A stretch of 64,000 nucleotides of DNA, taken from Thalassobius sp034670005 (GTDB lineage Bacteria > Pseudomonadota > Alphaproteobacteria > Rhodobacterales > Rhodobacteraceae). Under the pieces are notes generated by a model. That model saw only the letters and a program-made list of their open reading frames with translations, was not told where the DNA came from and searched no databases. The position numbers were made by a program, and so were the translations under genes. Location: positions 1-64,000 of the forward strand of contig NZ_JAXMOH010000001.1 of assembly GCF_034670005.1 (NCBI RefSeq). Direction: 5' to 3'. Shown here piece after piece: positions 1-6,939 of the stretch; positions within the stretch are counted from its first letter, which is position 1; each line of letters starts with the position of its first letter.

Positions 1-61
1 CAGCCTGGTGCTCCTTCAGGATGCCGATAATCTGATCTTCGCTGAAACGGCTTCTCTTCAT
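1..61 (-). CDS. IS3-family transposase OrfA, N-terminal fragment
   Basis: Twenty residues are visible, starting MKRSRFSEDQIIGILKEHQA, and the frame runs off the left edge of the window. This N-terminus matches the helix-turn-helix start of OrfA from IS3-family elements (IS407-like group). OrfA is normally joined by -1 frameshifting to the DDE-type OrfB to make the active transposase. A GAAGGAGA Shine-Dalgarno stretch lies just upstream of the ATG. Whether the element is intact cannot be judged from this end. Confidence 0.8.
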   Translation of the reverse strand, partial: MKRSRFSEDQIIGILKEHQA

Positions 62-101
62 CGTCTGTCTCCTTCGTCAGAGAACAGACTAACCTCAAAC
101 T

Positions 102-126
102 GCGGACTTTTCAGGGGAGCACGTCA
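102..126 (-). repeat. IS terminal inverted repeat (one end)
   Basis: The outer end of the insertion sequence, reading TGACGTGCTCCCCTGAAAAG from 126 leftwards. The TGA terminus is typical of the IS3 family. The partner repeat is outside the window, so the repeat length of about 25 bases is an estimate. Confidence 0.6.
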
Positions 127-566
127 ATCCAGACTGGAAAAGCTTCATATCCGCTCAAAACCCCAAAAAACAAAAAAATTTCCAAGAAACTGCTGATTGT
201 TATCAAAAATGGAGGTCGAAGGTTGGGCATATTAAGTGGTTTGCTCCTCCTAAAAGCGATTGGCAATCGCCTGAGTTCAACATCACCGTGAATCCCGAAC
301 TCGGCCTTGAACTGGGCGGAGAAAAGCACGCAATAAAGCTCTTCCTCAACAAAAACAAACTATCAAAGCTGAAAGCCCAAATGGCTGGCCTTATCATGAA
401 CCAAACGCTAGCTGGCCTTTCGCCCGAAACTAAGTTTACGATTTTTGACGTGAAGGCTGGAAATTTTCATACCTTTTCCGGCGCATCAGAAAAACTTAGC
501 TATTTGCTTATTGGCGAAACCGCTCACTTGTCAGCGATGCTGAATGCGATCCGAGACCATGACTAG
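127..566 (+). pseudogene. 3' remnant of an uncharacterised gene truncated by the insertion sequence
   Basis: An open frame runs without a stop from the IS boundary (about 127) to the TAG at 564-566, roughly 146 codons. The only candidate start inside it is a GTG at 288, which has no good ribosome binding site and would discard a normal-looking upstream segment rich in Lys and Trp (NPDWKSFISAQNPKK at the boundary; WFAPPKSDWQSPEFNITVNP before and across 288). This reads as the C-terminal part of a larger protein whose 5' portion lies beyond the insertion sequence. The family was not recognised; no catalytic motif or membrane segment is visible. Base composition is more AT-rich than the genes downstream, so the original gene may itself have been acquired. 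Confidence 0.6.
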
Positions 567-570
567 AAAG

Positions 571-640
571 CCGTAGGGTGGGCTTACAGCCCACCATCCC
601 CCGGCACCATCGGCGCAAAAGGTGGGATGAAATCCCACCC
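571..640. repeat. Paired palindromic intergenic element (REP-like)
   Basis: Two perfect hairpins of almost the same sequence lie 25 bases apart: GGTGGGCT-TAC-AGCCCACC at 577-595 and GGTGGGAT-GAA-ATCCCACC at 621-639. Each has an 8-bp stem and a 3-base loop, and the GGTGGG/CCCACC core is shared. Twin related hairpins of this size resemble the REP/BIME elements scattered between genes in many proteobacteria. Neither stem is followed by a run of T on either strand, so a simple terminator is unlikely. Confidence 0.6.
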
Positions 641-1010
641 ACCCCTATGCCGGACCCTCTCAAGCCGTCCAATCCCAAGCGCCATCGGCGGGCCGCGGTG
701 CGGCGATCCGACGGTTGTGATGTGGCCATTGATCCCGCCGCTCCGCAAACCTTCCGAACGATGCGCGAACCTCACCCAATCGCCGTGCCGTTTCGCCGTA
801 GGCGAGCCGATTTATAGTCGGCGCACCTTTGGTGCGACGGGCGGCCCGGGCGTCTGGCGGGGCGGGTTGCGCCCTTGGTCCGCGCCAGCAAACCGGAGGG
901 CGGGTTTCCGGACCGTCACACCCGGGCTTTGCTGCCTGACAATCCCGGTTCCCCCTGTTCCAACCGCGTGCCATAACAATCCCAACGCAGCAGTCAATTC
1001 CGGGGCAGCC
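641..1010. other. Intergenic region before the methyltransferase gene
   Basis: Between the paired palindromes and the start at 1011 no gene is supported. A long frame continues upstream of 1011, but its predicted protein is Arg/Pro-rich and reads like GC-rich noncoding sequence. No clear promoter or terminator was found. Confidence 0.4.
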
Positions 1011-1652
1011 ATGTCAAAATTCAATTTCATTACCCAGACCTTTGCCGACATCCCCTATATGGACCAGGCCCATGCGGCACTGCTGCGGCAGATCATTCAG
1101 GACCACGGCGCGCAGGACATTCTGGAAATCGGGTTCTTTCAGGGTAAAAGCAGCGCCTATATCGGGGCCATTCTGGAAGATCAGGGCGCCGGGCATCTGG
1201 TCACTATCGACCGGACCAGCGCGGCCAACCGGTCCCCGAATATCAACGATCTGCTGAAAACCGCCGGGCTGGACCACCGGGTCACGCCGCGCATCGCCCA
1301 TCGGTCCTATACCTGGGAATTACAGAAGCTGATCAACAGCACGCCAAGGCCGCAATTCGACCTGTGCTATTTCGATGGCGGGCATCACTGGGACGGCACC
1401 GGCTTTGGCGTTTTGCTGGTCGATATGCTGCTCAAACCCGGCGGTATTCTGGTGCTGGACGATATGAACTGGTCAATGGCGACATCGCCCCATCATCAGA
1501 AAAACCCGGCGACGACAAAGGCGTTTTCGCAGGACGAACAGGAAACCCGCACCGTTCGGCTGGTGTGGGATACGGTGTTGCCGCATCTGGGCTACACCCA
1601 TGTGCGCGAACACCCCGGCGCCGATTGGGGCGTTGCACGCAAACCGGGCTGA
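1011..1652 (+). CDS. Class I SAM-dependent methyltransferase
   Basis: A 213-residue protein with the Rossmann methyltransferase pattern. Near residue 38 the LEIGFFQGKSS loop is the glycine-rich SAM-binding motif I. An acidic strand end follows (HLVTIDRT, near residue 65), then FDLCYFDGGHHWDG (near 115) and LKPGGILVLDDM (near 140). This resembles the Methyltransf_24 group, often linked to sugar or small-molecule methylation; the substrate is unknown. The ATG at 1011 was chosen because the fold begins directly after it, and the frame further upstream is low-complexity Arg/Pro sequence. The gene stands alone, converging with a tiny lipoprotein gene. Confidence 0.8.
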   Translation: MSKFNFITQTFADIPYMDQAHAALLRQIIQDHGAQDILEIGFFQGKSSAYIGAILEDQGAGHLVTIDRTSAANRSPNINDLLKTAGLDHRVTPRIAHRSYTWELQKLINSTPRPQFDLCYFDGGHHWDGTGFGVLLVDMLLKPGGILVLDDMNWSMATSPHHQKNPATTKAFSQDEQETRTVRLVWDTVLPHLGYTHVREHPGADWGVARKPG

Positions 1653-1657
1653 GGCGG

Positions 1658-1729
1658 TCAGATCAGCGGCACGAACGGCACCCCGCATCCCGCCAGAACC
1701 AGAAAGCCCGTCATCAGAATCCAGCGCAT
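1658..1729 (-). CDS. Very small predicted lipoprotein (23 aa)
   Basis: A 23-codon frame, ATG at 1729-1727 to TGA at 1660-1658. It begins MRWILMTGFLVLAGCG and ends VPFVPLI. The positively charged start, hydrophobic stretch and LAGC lipobox are the features of a lipoprotein signal peptide, leaving a mature tail of only about nine residues. It sits in the 81-base gap between the convergent methyltransferase and rhodanese genes, four bases upstream (in genome terms) of the rhodanese stop codon. It may be co-transcribed with the rhodanese gene. The lipobox in so short a frame argues against chance, but expression is unproven. Confidence 0.55.
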   Translation of the reverse strand: MRWILMTGFLVLAGCGVPFVPLI

Positions 1730-1733
1730 CGCG

Positions 1734-2318
1734 TTATTCCCCTGTCACGGTCAGCCCCAGCAACCGCCAGGCCTGCATACCGCCACGATAGTAATAAATG
1801 TGATCGGCAGGGAAGCCCGCTTCGATCATGTTGCGGATCGCGGTGGGGGATTGGCCACACCAGTTGCCGTTGCAGAACAACGCAACGCGAGTGGGGTTTT
1901 CACAGACATAGCCGTCAAAATCGATGTCACAGCCCAATTCGCCCAGATGATCAATCACCTGCGTGTAAGGCACGTTGATCGCGCCCGGGATCGACCCGCC
2001 CTCGAACCATTCCGGCGTGCGGCTGTCCATCACCACCACCTCGGGGTCCTGCAACAGCGCGATCAGTTCCAGTTCGCCGATCGTGGTGACGCCTGGTGCG
2101 GGCGATTGCGGCTGAATGCAAAAAGGCGGGCAGGCGCGCGAGGTACGGCCCCAGTCGTCATCGATCCGGTGATCGTTATCTCCGATGCGCCTGATTTCCG
2201 CCGTGCCGTCGGTCAGCGGGATCGTCACCGATGCGGTGTCCCGGGTGATATTGACCGGCTTGTCCTCGGCCCAGACCGGCGCGGCCATCAGTGTCAGCAA
2301 AACCAAGAGTTTCTTCAT
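1734..2318 (-). CDS. Exported rhodanese-like domain protein
   Basis: A 194-residue protein with an N-terminal signal peptide (MKKLLVLLTLMAAPVWA, cleavage likely after the Ala run) and a C-terminal rhodanese domain. The active-site loop is FCNGNWCGQSPTA near residue 150. The first Cys is the expected sulfur-carrying residue, and the extra WC resembles the CXXCW-type rhodanese relatives. DSRTPEWFEGGSIPGAINVP near residue 100 is the usual conserved segment before it. The start at 2318 has a GGGGGA ribosome binding site and gives the signal peptide; a longer frame to 2378 does not. A periplasmic sulfur-transfer or redox role is inferred. Confidence 0.8.
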   Translation of the reverse strand: MKKLLVLLTLMAAPVWAEDKPVNITRDTASVTIPLTDGTAEIRRIGDNDHRIDDDWGRTSRACPPFCIQPQSPAPGVTTIGELELIALLQDPEVVVMDSRTPEWFEGGSIPGAINVPYTQVIDHLGELGCDIDFDGYVCENPTRVALFCNGNWCGQSPTAIRNMIEAGFPADHIYYYRGGMQAWRLLGLTVTGE

Positions 2319-2425
2319 TATTCCCCCACATTTCCCGCGACAGCGGGGCCAATTGAAATCATTTGCGCCCTGAGGCATAATCGGTCGTCGAGCACGTAGA
2401 GTAACATGTGGGGCGGTTCAAAATA

Positions 2426-2439
2426 AGGTGTAAACACCT
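2426..2439. promoter_or_regulatory. Perfect 14-bp palindrome, candidate operator
   Basis: AGGTGTAAACACCT is a perfect inverted repeat (6-bp arms, 2-base centre) located 27 bases upstream of the small secreted-protein gene at 2466 and about 110 bases upstream of the divergent rhodanese gene. Position and symmetry suit a transcription-factor site, but no matching regulator is in the window. Confidence 0.35.
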
Positions 2440-2465
2440 GCGCACCCCGAGAACGAGGCAGATAT

Positions 2466-2768
2466 ATGAAACGCTTCCTTTGGGCCGCTTCGTTGGCGAT
2501 GACCATTGTACCAATTGTCGCCGAGGCCGGACCGATCGACCGGGCTTGCATGGCCTCGAACCGGAAACAGAAAAGCTGGGCCTTGTGCCGCTGTATTCAG
2601 GACGTGGCCAACCAAACGCTAAGCCGCGCCGATCAGCGCCGCGCCGCAAAGTTCTTCCAAGATCCGCACAAAGCGCAGGAAATCCGCCAATCCGACAGCC
2701 GGACCCATGAAAGGTTCTGGCTGCGTTACAAGGAATTCGGCGCCACCGCCGCGGCCTTGTGTAAATGA
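2466..2768 (+). CDS. Small conserved secreted protein of Rhodobacterales
   Basis: A 100-residue protein with a clear signal peptide (about residues 1-21, MKRFLWAASLAMTIVPIVAEA), followed by a short helical domain with three Cys residues (RACMAS, ALCRCIQ) and one at the end. Conserved-looking blocks are LSRADQRRAAKFFQDP and FWLRYKEFGATA. Proteins like this are common in Rhodobacteraceae and are sometimes labelled arginine transporter, for which nothing here gives support (no membrane spans after the signal peptide). A periplasmic location is inferred; function is unknown. The gene is divergent from the rhodanese gene. Confidence 0.75.
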   Translation: MKRFLWAASLAMTIVPIVAEAGPIDRACMASNRKQKSWALCRCIQDVANQTLSRADQRRAAKFFQDPHKAQEIRQSDSRTHERFWLRYKEFGATAAALCK

Positions 2769-2837
2769 GCGGTCATCACTGCCTGGTTGCCAGATCAAAC
2801 CGCCTGCGCCATGATCCGGCAAAACAGGGAGTTGGGG

Positions 2838-3293
2838 ATGCGTAAATTTCTTGTCATCCTGGATGACAGTCGCGAATGCCTGAATGCAATGCGGTTCGCC
2901 GCTATGCGCGCGGCCAAATCCGGCGGCGGCGTGAAAATATTGTCAGTTATTCCACCGGAAGAATTCAACCACTGGATCGGTGTGAGCGACATCATGCGGG
3001 AAGAAACCCGCGAACGGATCGAAGTGCATTACGAAGTATTTGCCAAATGGATGCGCGACCGTCAGGGCATCGATCCCGAGTTGGTGATCCGCGAGGGCGA
3101 ACCGGTCACTGAGATCCTGAGCGAGATCGCCGACGACGCCGCGATTGGTGTGCTTGTGCTTGGCGCGGGCAGTGAAAAGAAGGGCCCGGGACCGTTGGTA
3201 ACCCAGCTTAGTCGCAGCGCGGGCAGCCTGCCCGTACCGATTACCATCGTGCCCGGCGATCTGTCCAAGGAACGGCTGGACGCAATCACCTGA
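2838..3293 (+). CDS. Universal stress protein (UspA family)
   Basis: A 151-residue single-domain Usp protein starting MRKFLVILDDSRECLNA, the beta-1 and Asp pattern of the family. The C-terminal half carries VLVLGAGSEKKGPG and a Ser-rich SRSAGSLPVPITIVPG segment at the place where ATP-binding Usp proteins have G-x2-G-x9-G-S/T. The match is approximate, so nucleotide binding is likely but not certain. The ATG at 2838 is preceded by GGGAGTTGGGG as ribosome binding site; an upstream in-frame ATG at 2787 would add 17 residues not expected in the family. A cytoplasmic stress-response role is inferred from the family. Confidence 0.85.
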   Translation: MRKFLVILDDSRECLNAMRFAAMRAAKSGGGVKILSVIPPEEFNHWIGVSDIMREETRERIEVHYEVFAKWMRDRQGIDPELVIREGEPVTEILSEIADDAAIGVLVLGAGSEKKGPGPLVTQLSRSAGSLPVPITIVPGDLSKERLDAIT

Positions 3294-3307
3294 GCCTGCC
3301 AGAGGCT

Positions 3308-3324
3308 ATTAGAACCATTCTAAA
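3308..3324. promoter_or_regulatory. Candidate Irr-type iron control element (ICE) before nfuA
   Basis: ATTAGAACCATTCTAAA fits the alphaproteobacterial ICE consensus TTTAGAA-N3-TTCTAAA in all but the first base and contains a perfect 6-bp inverted repeat (TTAGAA/TTCTAA). It lies just upstream of a TTGACT -35-like box and 59 bases before the nfuA start. An Irr-type regulator gene is present at 59579 in this window. Binding is inferred from the sequence match. Confidence 0.6.
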
Positions 3325-3326
3325 CC

Positions 3327-3357
3327 TTGACTCCGGGCGATGTCGGGCGCATATCCT
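3327..3357 (+). promoter_or_regulatory. Probable nfuA promoter
   Basis: TTGACT at 3327-3332 followed by the AT-rich ATATCCT at 3351-3357 (TATCCT gives a 19-base spacer, slightly long). It would start transcription about 20 bases before the nfuA ATG and is immediately flanked upstream by the candidate iron element. Confidence 0.45.
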
Positions 3358-3383
3358 GAGTTAACTAGAAAGGTATCCTCGCG

Positions 3384-3947
3384 ATGTTTATTCAGACAGA
3401 ATCCACACCGAACCCGGCAACGCTGAAATTCCTGCCCGGTCAGGCCGTTCTTGGCGCGGGCACTGCGGATTTCCCGTCGGCAGACGCGGCCGGCACATCG
3501 CCTCTGGCGCAGCGGATTTTTGCGGTCAGCGGCGTGAGCGGCGTGTTTTTTGGCGGCGATTTCGTCACCGTGACCAAGGTTGACGATGTCGAATGGGATC
3601 ACATCAAGCCCGGCATTCTGGGCGCGATCATGGAACATTATCAATCCGGTCAACCGGTGATGGCGGGCGACAGCACTGCGGCGTCGGGTCATGCCGAGCA
3701 CGACGGCCCGGACGCCGAAATCGTCGGCCAGATCAAGGAACTTCTGGATACCCGGGTGCGCCCGGCAGTGGCGCAGGATGGTGGCGACATTACCTTTCAC
3801 GGCTTCGATCGCGGTGTGGTCTACCTGCATATGCAGGGGGCCTGCGCGGGATGTCCGTCTTCGACCCTGACGTTGAAAATGGGCATCGAAAACCTGCTGC
3901 GCCATTATATTCCCGAAGTAACCGAGGTACGCCCTGTTGCCGTCTGA
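3384..3947 (+). CDS. nfuA: NfuA-type iron-sulfur cluster carrier (NifU family)
   Basis: A 187-residue protein with the two-domain Nfu layout. The N-terminal Nfu_N domain (about 1-88) begins MFIQTESTPNPATLKFLPG, a hallmark of alphaproteobacterial and mitochondrial Nfu. The C-terminal NifU domain (about 110-187) carries GACAGCPSSTLTLK, whose CxxC pair binds a transferable 4Fe-4S cluster. It delivers clusters to client enzymes in the cytoplasm. A ribosome binding site (AGAAAGG) precedes the ATG. The gene overlaps tsaB by 11 bases and leads a nfuA-tsaB-rimI run. A candidate Irr box upstream suggests iron-dependent expression. Confidence 0.92.
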   Translation: MFIQTESTPNPATLKFLPGQAVLGAGTADFPSADAAGTSPLAQRIFAVSGVSGVFFGGDFVTVTKVDDVEWDHIKPGILGAIMEHYQSGQPVMAGDSTAASGHAEHDGPDAEIVGQIKELLDTRVRPAVAQDGGDITFHGFDRGVVYLHMQGACAGCPSSTLTLKMGIENLLRHYIPEVTEVRPVAV

Positions 3948-4536
3948 ACCACTGGTGCTGGCGTTTGACACATCGGCCGCGCATTGCGCGGCCGCTTTGC
4001 TGTCGGGTGACAGAATAGTCGCATCCCGGGCCGAAGACATGGGTCGGGGTCAGGCGGAACGGCTGTTACCATTGCTGGAAGAGGTATTAAGTGAGGCAGA
4101 CAAGGGCTGGGCCGATCTGGATGCCATCGCTGTCGGTACCGGTCCGGGCAATTTTACCGGCATCCGGATTTCAGTATCCGCCGCGCGCGGGCTGGCGCTG
4201 GCGCTGGACATTCCGGCGCTTGGGGTGACCACGTTTGCAGCCACCAGCCTGAATCATGACGAACCGCATATACCGGTTGTCCCTGGCCCGCGCGATCAGG
4301 TCTATATCGCCCCGACCGGCGAACCCGCCCGAATGGCAGCGCGGGATGAATCGGCTTTGTTAGAGCCGCCACTGCTCGCTGCTCCGCCTCCGGCGCGTCT
4401 CGCTGAAAACATGGCCCGGATTGTTGCGGCGACATATTCCGATACGACCCTGCCCCCTGCCCCACTTTACATCAAAGCTGCCGACGCTGCGCCGCCGCGC
4501 GATCCGGCGCCGGTCATCCTGTCCGATGAAAGCTGA
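3937..4536 (+). CDS. tsaB: tRNA threonylcarbamoyladenosine biosynthesis protein TsaB
   Basis: A 199-residue member of the ASKHA-fold YeaZ/TsaB family. LVLAFDTSAAHCAAALL at the N-terminus and the block GTGPGNFTGIRISVSAARGLAL (near residue 68) are diagnostic. TsaB partners TsaD and TsaE in making the t6A modification at position 37 of ANN-decoding tRNAs. The best start is a TTG at 3937 inside the end of nfuA, because the fold begins two or three residues later and there is no ATG nearby. The short C-terminal half is usual in this family. The gene overlaps the rimI start, as often seen in alphaproteobacteria, where tsaB and rimI are paired. Confidence 0.9.
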   Translation: MPSEPLVLAFDTSAAHCAAALLSGDRIVASRAEDMGRGQAERLLPLLEEVLSEADKGWADLDAIAVGTGPGNFTGIRISVSAARGLALALDIPALGVTTFAATSLNHDEPHIPVVPGPRDQVYIAPTGEPARMAARDESALLEPPLLAAPPPARLAENMARIVAATYSDTTLPPAPLYIKAADAAPPRDPAPVILSDES

Positions 4537-4963
4537 AGAGCTGGCCCGCATTCACCGGGACGCGTTTACCGCGCAACGCCCATGGGCGGCTTCCGAATTC
4601 CGGTCTTTGCTGTCATCGCCGCACGTCTTTGTTGTTTTTAGCGATCATGCTTTCGCCTTAGGGCGGGTGATCGCGGAAGAGGCCGAATTGCTGACGCTGG
4701 CGACAGAACCAGAGTATCAACGGCAGGGCCAAGGCCGTACGGTGCTGGACCTTTATCATGCGGCCGCTCAAGAGCGCGGAGCCGAAACATCGTTTCTGGA
4801 AGTAGCCGAAAATAACCTGCCTGCAATAAAACTCTATCGGACAGCGGGCTACGAGCAGACTGCGATACGGCCGGGTTATTATCGACAACCCGATGGCAGC
4901 GCTGTGGCGGCGCTGATCCTGTCCCGCAGCCTGCCCCCAGATCGTTCAGAAATCGCCCACTGA
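4526..4963 (+). CDS. rimI: Ribosomal protein alanine N-acetyltransferase RimI-like (GNAT)
   Basis: A 145-residue GNAT acetyltransferase. The acetyl-CoA loop is QRQGQGRTVLDLYHAAAQ (near residue 70), an R/Q-x-x-G-x-G/A match, followed by SFLEVAENNLPAIKLYRTAGYEQ, the motif B segment with the conserved Asn and the Tyr of RimI-like enzymes. RimI acetylates the N-terminal alanine of ribosomal protein S18. The pairing with tsaB supports this name, although other GNAT substrates cannot be excluded. The ATG at 4526 overlaps the tsaB stop by 11 bases and places the GNAT fold correctly; the longer frame upstream is Arg-rich read-through. Confidence 0.85.
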   Translation: MKAEELARIHRDAFTAQRPWAASEFRSLLSSPHVFVVFSDHAFALGRVIAEEAELLTLATEPEYQRQGQGRTVLDLYHAAAQERGAETSFLEVAENNLPAIKLYRTAGYEQTAIRPGYYRQPDGSAVAALILSRSLPPDRSEIAH

Positions 4964-4975
4964 GTCAAAAGGACC

Positions 4976-4991
4976 CGGCAGTTTCCTGCCG
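4976..4991 (+). terminator. Weak terminator-like hairpin after rimI
   Basis: CGGCAG-TTTC-CTGCCG forms a 6-bp stem 12 bases after the rimI stop. A T-run (ATTTTTG) follows only after about seven bases, so termination would be weak. Confidence 0.3.
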
Positions 4992-5219
4992 CAACTGATT
5001 TTTGACCAGAGTGATTCTCACCGGTTTTGCCCGCAACGCAACTCAGCGAAGCGACAGGGCTTAACGCTAAGCAAAACAGCCAAAAATCGCTGCATAACTA
5101 GTCCTGCTATACGTCCGCGCAGCCCGGTTATGCCCTATGGAGCACACCGAAGCGGTGTTGAGGCACATTTGCAGCGCAGCATGCTTGATTACCCGGCGTG
5201 GGTCGAGCTAGGAACGGAC

Positions 5220-6146
5220 ATGAATATTTACCTGCCCATCGCTGAAGTCTCGGTCAACGCGTTCCTGTTACTGGGCTTGGGCGGCATTGTCGGCATCCTG
5301 TCGGGTATCTTTGGTGTCGGCGGCGGGTTTCTGATCACGCCATTGCTGTTTTTTGTCGGCATTCCGCCCGCCGTGGCGGTGGCGACCTCGGCCAATCAGA
5401 TCGTCGCCTCATCGGTATCCGGTCTGATGGCGCATCTGAAGCGCAAGACCGTCGATTTGAAAATGGGGTATGTGCTGCTGGTTGGAGGGCTGATCGGATC
5501 GGGCGCCGGGGTGGTTGTGTTCAACTATCTCAGATCTCTGGGTCAGGTCGATTTGATGGTGCGGCTTTGCTATGTCGTGTTCCTGGGTATCATCGGGGCG
5601 CTCATGTTCGTCGAAAGCCTGCGCGCGATCCAACGCGCCCGCAAGGCGGGCGGTGTGATGCCGAAAAAGCGCAAACAGCGCAATTGGATTCATGCCCTGC
5701 CCTTCAAAATGCGGTTTCGTGCCTCCAGCCTTTATATCTCGGCGATACCGCCCTTGATCGTCGGATTCGCCGTTGGATTGCTGGCGGCGATCATGGGTGT
5801 CGGCGGCGGTTTCATCATGGTCCCCGCGATGATTTATATTCTGGGAATGCCGACCAAGGTTGTGGTCGGTACTTCGCTGTTCCAAATCATTTTCGTTGCC
5901 GGGTTCACCACCCTGTTGCATGCGATCACCAACAATACCGTCGATCTGCCACTGGCGCTGTTCTTGCTGATCGGCGGCGTAATCGGGGCGCAGGTGGGCA
6001 CCAGTATCGGGGTCAAGCTGAGGGCGGAAATGTTGCGTGTGTTGTTGGCACTGCTGGTGCTGTCCGTTTGCGGCAAGATCGCACTGGAGCTGTTGATCGA
6101 ACCATCCGAGCTTTATTCGCTGGCCCAAGCGGGAGCGGAAGGATGA
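5220..6146 (+). CDS. TSUP-family (TauE/SafE) membrane permease
   Basis: A 308-residue integral membrane protein with about eight hydrophobic segments and the internal duplication typical of TauE/SafE transporters. The repeated signature appears as GIFGVGGGFLITPLL (near residue 29) and AIMGVGGGFIMVPAM (near 190), each followed by a TS-containing helix (ATSANQI, GTSLFQI). Members move sulfite, sulfoacetate or other organosulfur anions; the substrate here is unknown. The ATG at 5220 follows AGGAAC and starts just before the first membrane span. The stop overlaps the next gene in ATGA, implying translational coupling to the TIGR02186 protein. Confidence 0.88.
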   Translation: MNIYLPIAEVSVNAFLLLGLGGIVGILSGIFGVGGGFLITPLLFFVGIPPAVAVATSANQIVASSVSGLMAHLKRKTVDLKMGYVLLVGGLIGSGAGVVVFNYLRSLGQVDLMVRLCYVVFLGIIGALMFVESLRAIQRARKAGGVMPKKRKQRNWIHALPFKMRFRASSLYISAIPPLIVGFAVGLLAAIMGVGGGFIMVPAMIYILGMPTKVVVGTSLFQIIFVAGFTTLLHAITNNTVDLPLALFLLIGGVIGAQVGTSIGVKLRAEMLRVLLALLVLSVCGKIALELLIEPSELYSLAQAGAEG

Positions 6147-6910
6147 GCCGGTTTCTGGCCCTGTTTTTTCTCATGCTGATGCCGCTACAAGCTGCCGCAC
6201 AAGATGAAGAAATTGTGCTGGGCCTGTCACAAAACCAAGTGGCGATCACCGCACGGTTCGACGGGTCCGACATTCTGCTGTTCGGTGCGGTCAAGCGTGA
6301 GACACCGATCCCGGACGACCCGTTAGAAGTAATCGTTACCGTTGAAGGACCCTCCGGTCCGTTGCTGGTGCGACGCAAGGAGCAGCGTTTCGGCATCTGG
6401 ATCAATGCGGCGTCACTGGAAGTTGACAGCGCTCCGGTCTTTTATGCCGTTGCCTCCAGCGGACCGTTGTCCGAGGTGCTGGAGCGGATCGAAAACGAGC
6501 GTTACAAAATCACCGTAGATCGTGCCATTCAAACTGTCAGCCGCACGGTGGAATTCGGCAATACCAAAGATTTCACAAAGGCCCTGATCCGAATTCAGCA
6601 GGAAAATAATAGTTATCAACTGCTGGAAAACGCGGTCGTGGTCGATCAGCAGACGCTGTTTCGGACGTCAATCGCCCTGCCTTCGAACCTGACCGAGGGC
6701 GCTTACAAGGCGCGGATTTTCCTGACCCGGGATGGCAGTGTGATATCGCATTTCGAAACCACCATTGATGTACGCAAGGTCGGGCTGGAACGCTTCCTGT
6801 ATAATCTGGCTCAGGAACACGCGCCGATCTACGGGGTGTTGTCGGTGGTCATCGCAATCGTTGCTGGCTGGGGGGCGTCTGCCGTGTTCCGGCTGATCCG
6901 CGAGAGGTAA
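6143..6910 (+). CDS. TIGR02186-family membrane-anchored periplasmic protein
   Basis: A 255-residue protein with an N-terminal signal peptide (MSRFLALFFLMLMPLQAAAQ), a long predicted periplasmic beta-rich region and one C-terminal membrane span (IYGVLSVVIAIVAGWGASAVF) ending in a short basic tail (RLIRER). This layout matches the TIGR02186 family found next to TauE/SafE permeases in alphaproteobacteria. ATGA overlap with the permease gene indicates a two-gene operon. A role as a partner or periplasmic domain of the permease is inferred from this linkage; the biochemical function is not known. Confidence 0.8.
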   Translation: MSRFLALFFLMLMPLQAAAQDEEIVLGLSQNQVAITARFDGSDILLFGAVKRETPIPDDPLEVIVTVEGPSGPLLVRRKEQRFGIWINAASLEVDSAPVFYAVASSGPLSEVLERIENERYKITVDRAIQTVSRTVEFGNTKDFTKALIRIQQENNSYQLLENAVVVDQQTLFRTSIALPSNLTEGAYKARIFLTRDGSVISHFETTIDVRKVGLERFLYNLAQEHAPIYGVLSVVIAIVAGWGASAVFRLIRER

Positions 6911-6939
6911 CAATCCCCCGGCTACCAGATTGGCAGCCC

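Larger units (their letters stand above)
1..126 (-). mobile_element. IS3-family insertion sequence, partial (5' end only)
   Basis: The window opens inside an insertion sequence read on the minus strand. It shows the start of an OrfA-type transposase (ATG at 61-59) and, about 65 bases upstream of that start, a terminal sequence beginning TGACGTGCTCCCCTGAAAAG (read from 126 leftwards). A 5'-TGA end followed by a short leader and OrfA is the usual arrangement at the left end of IS3-family elements. The rest of the element lies outside the window, so its length, its second end and any target duplication cannot be seen. The outer boundary is placed at 126 because a foreign reading frame continues from 127. 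Confidence 0.75.

Noticed and set aside
627..1010. N-terminal extension of the methyltransferase
   Set aside because: It is Arg/Pro-rich, overlaps a repeat element and is not found in the methyltransferase fold; the ATG at 1011 is adequate.
5409..6128. Minus-strand 239-codon frame over the permease gene
   Set aside because: Gln/His/Asp-rich composition of an antisense shadow; the permease on the plus strand has coherent membrane segments.
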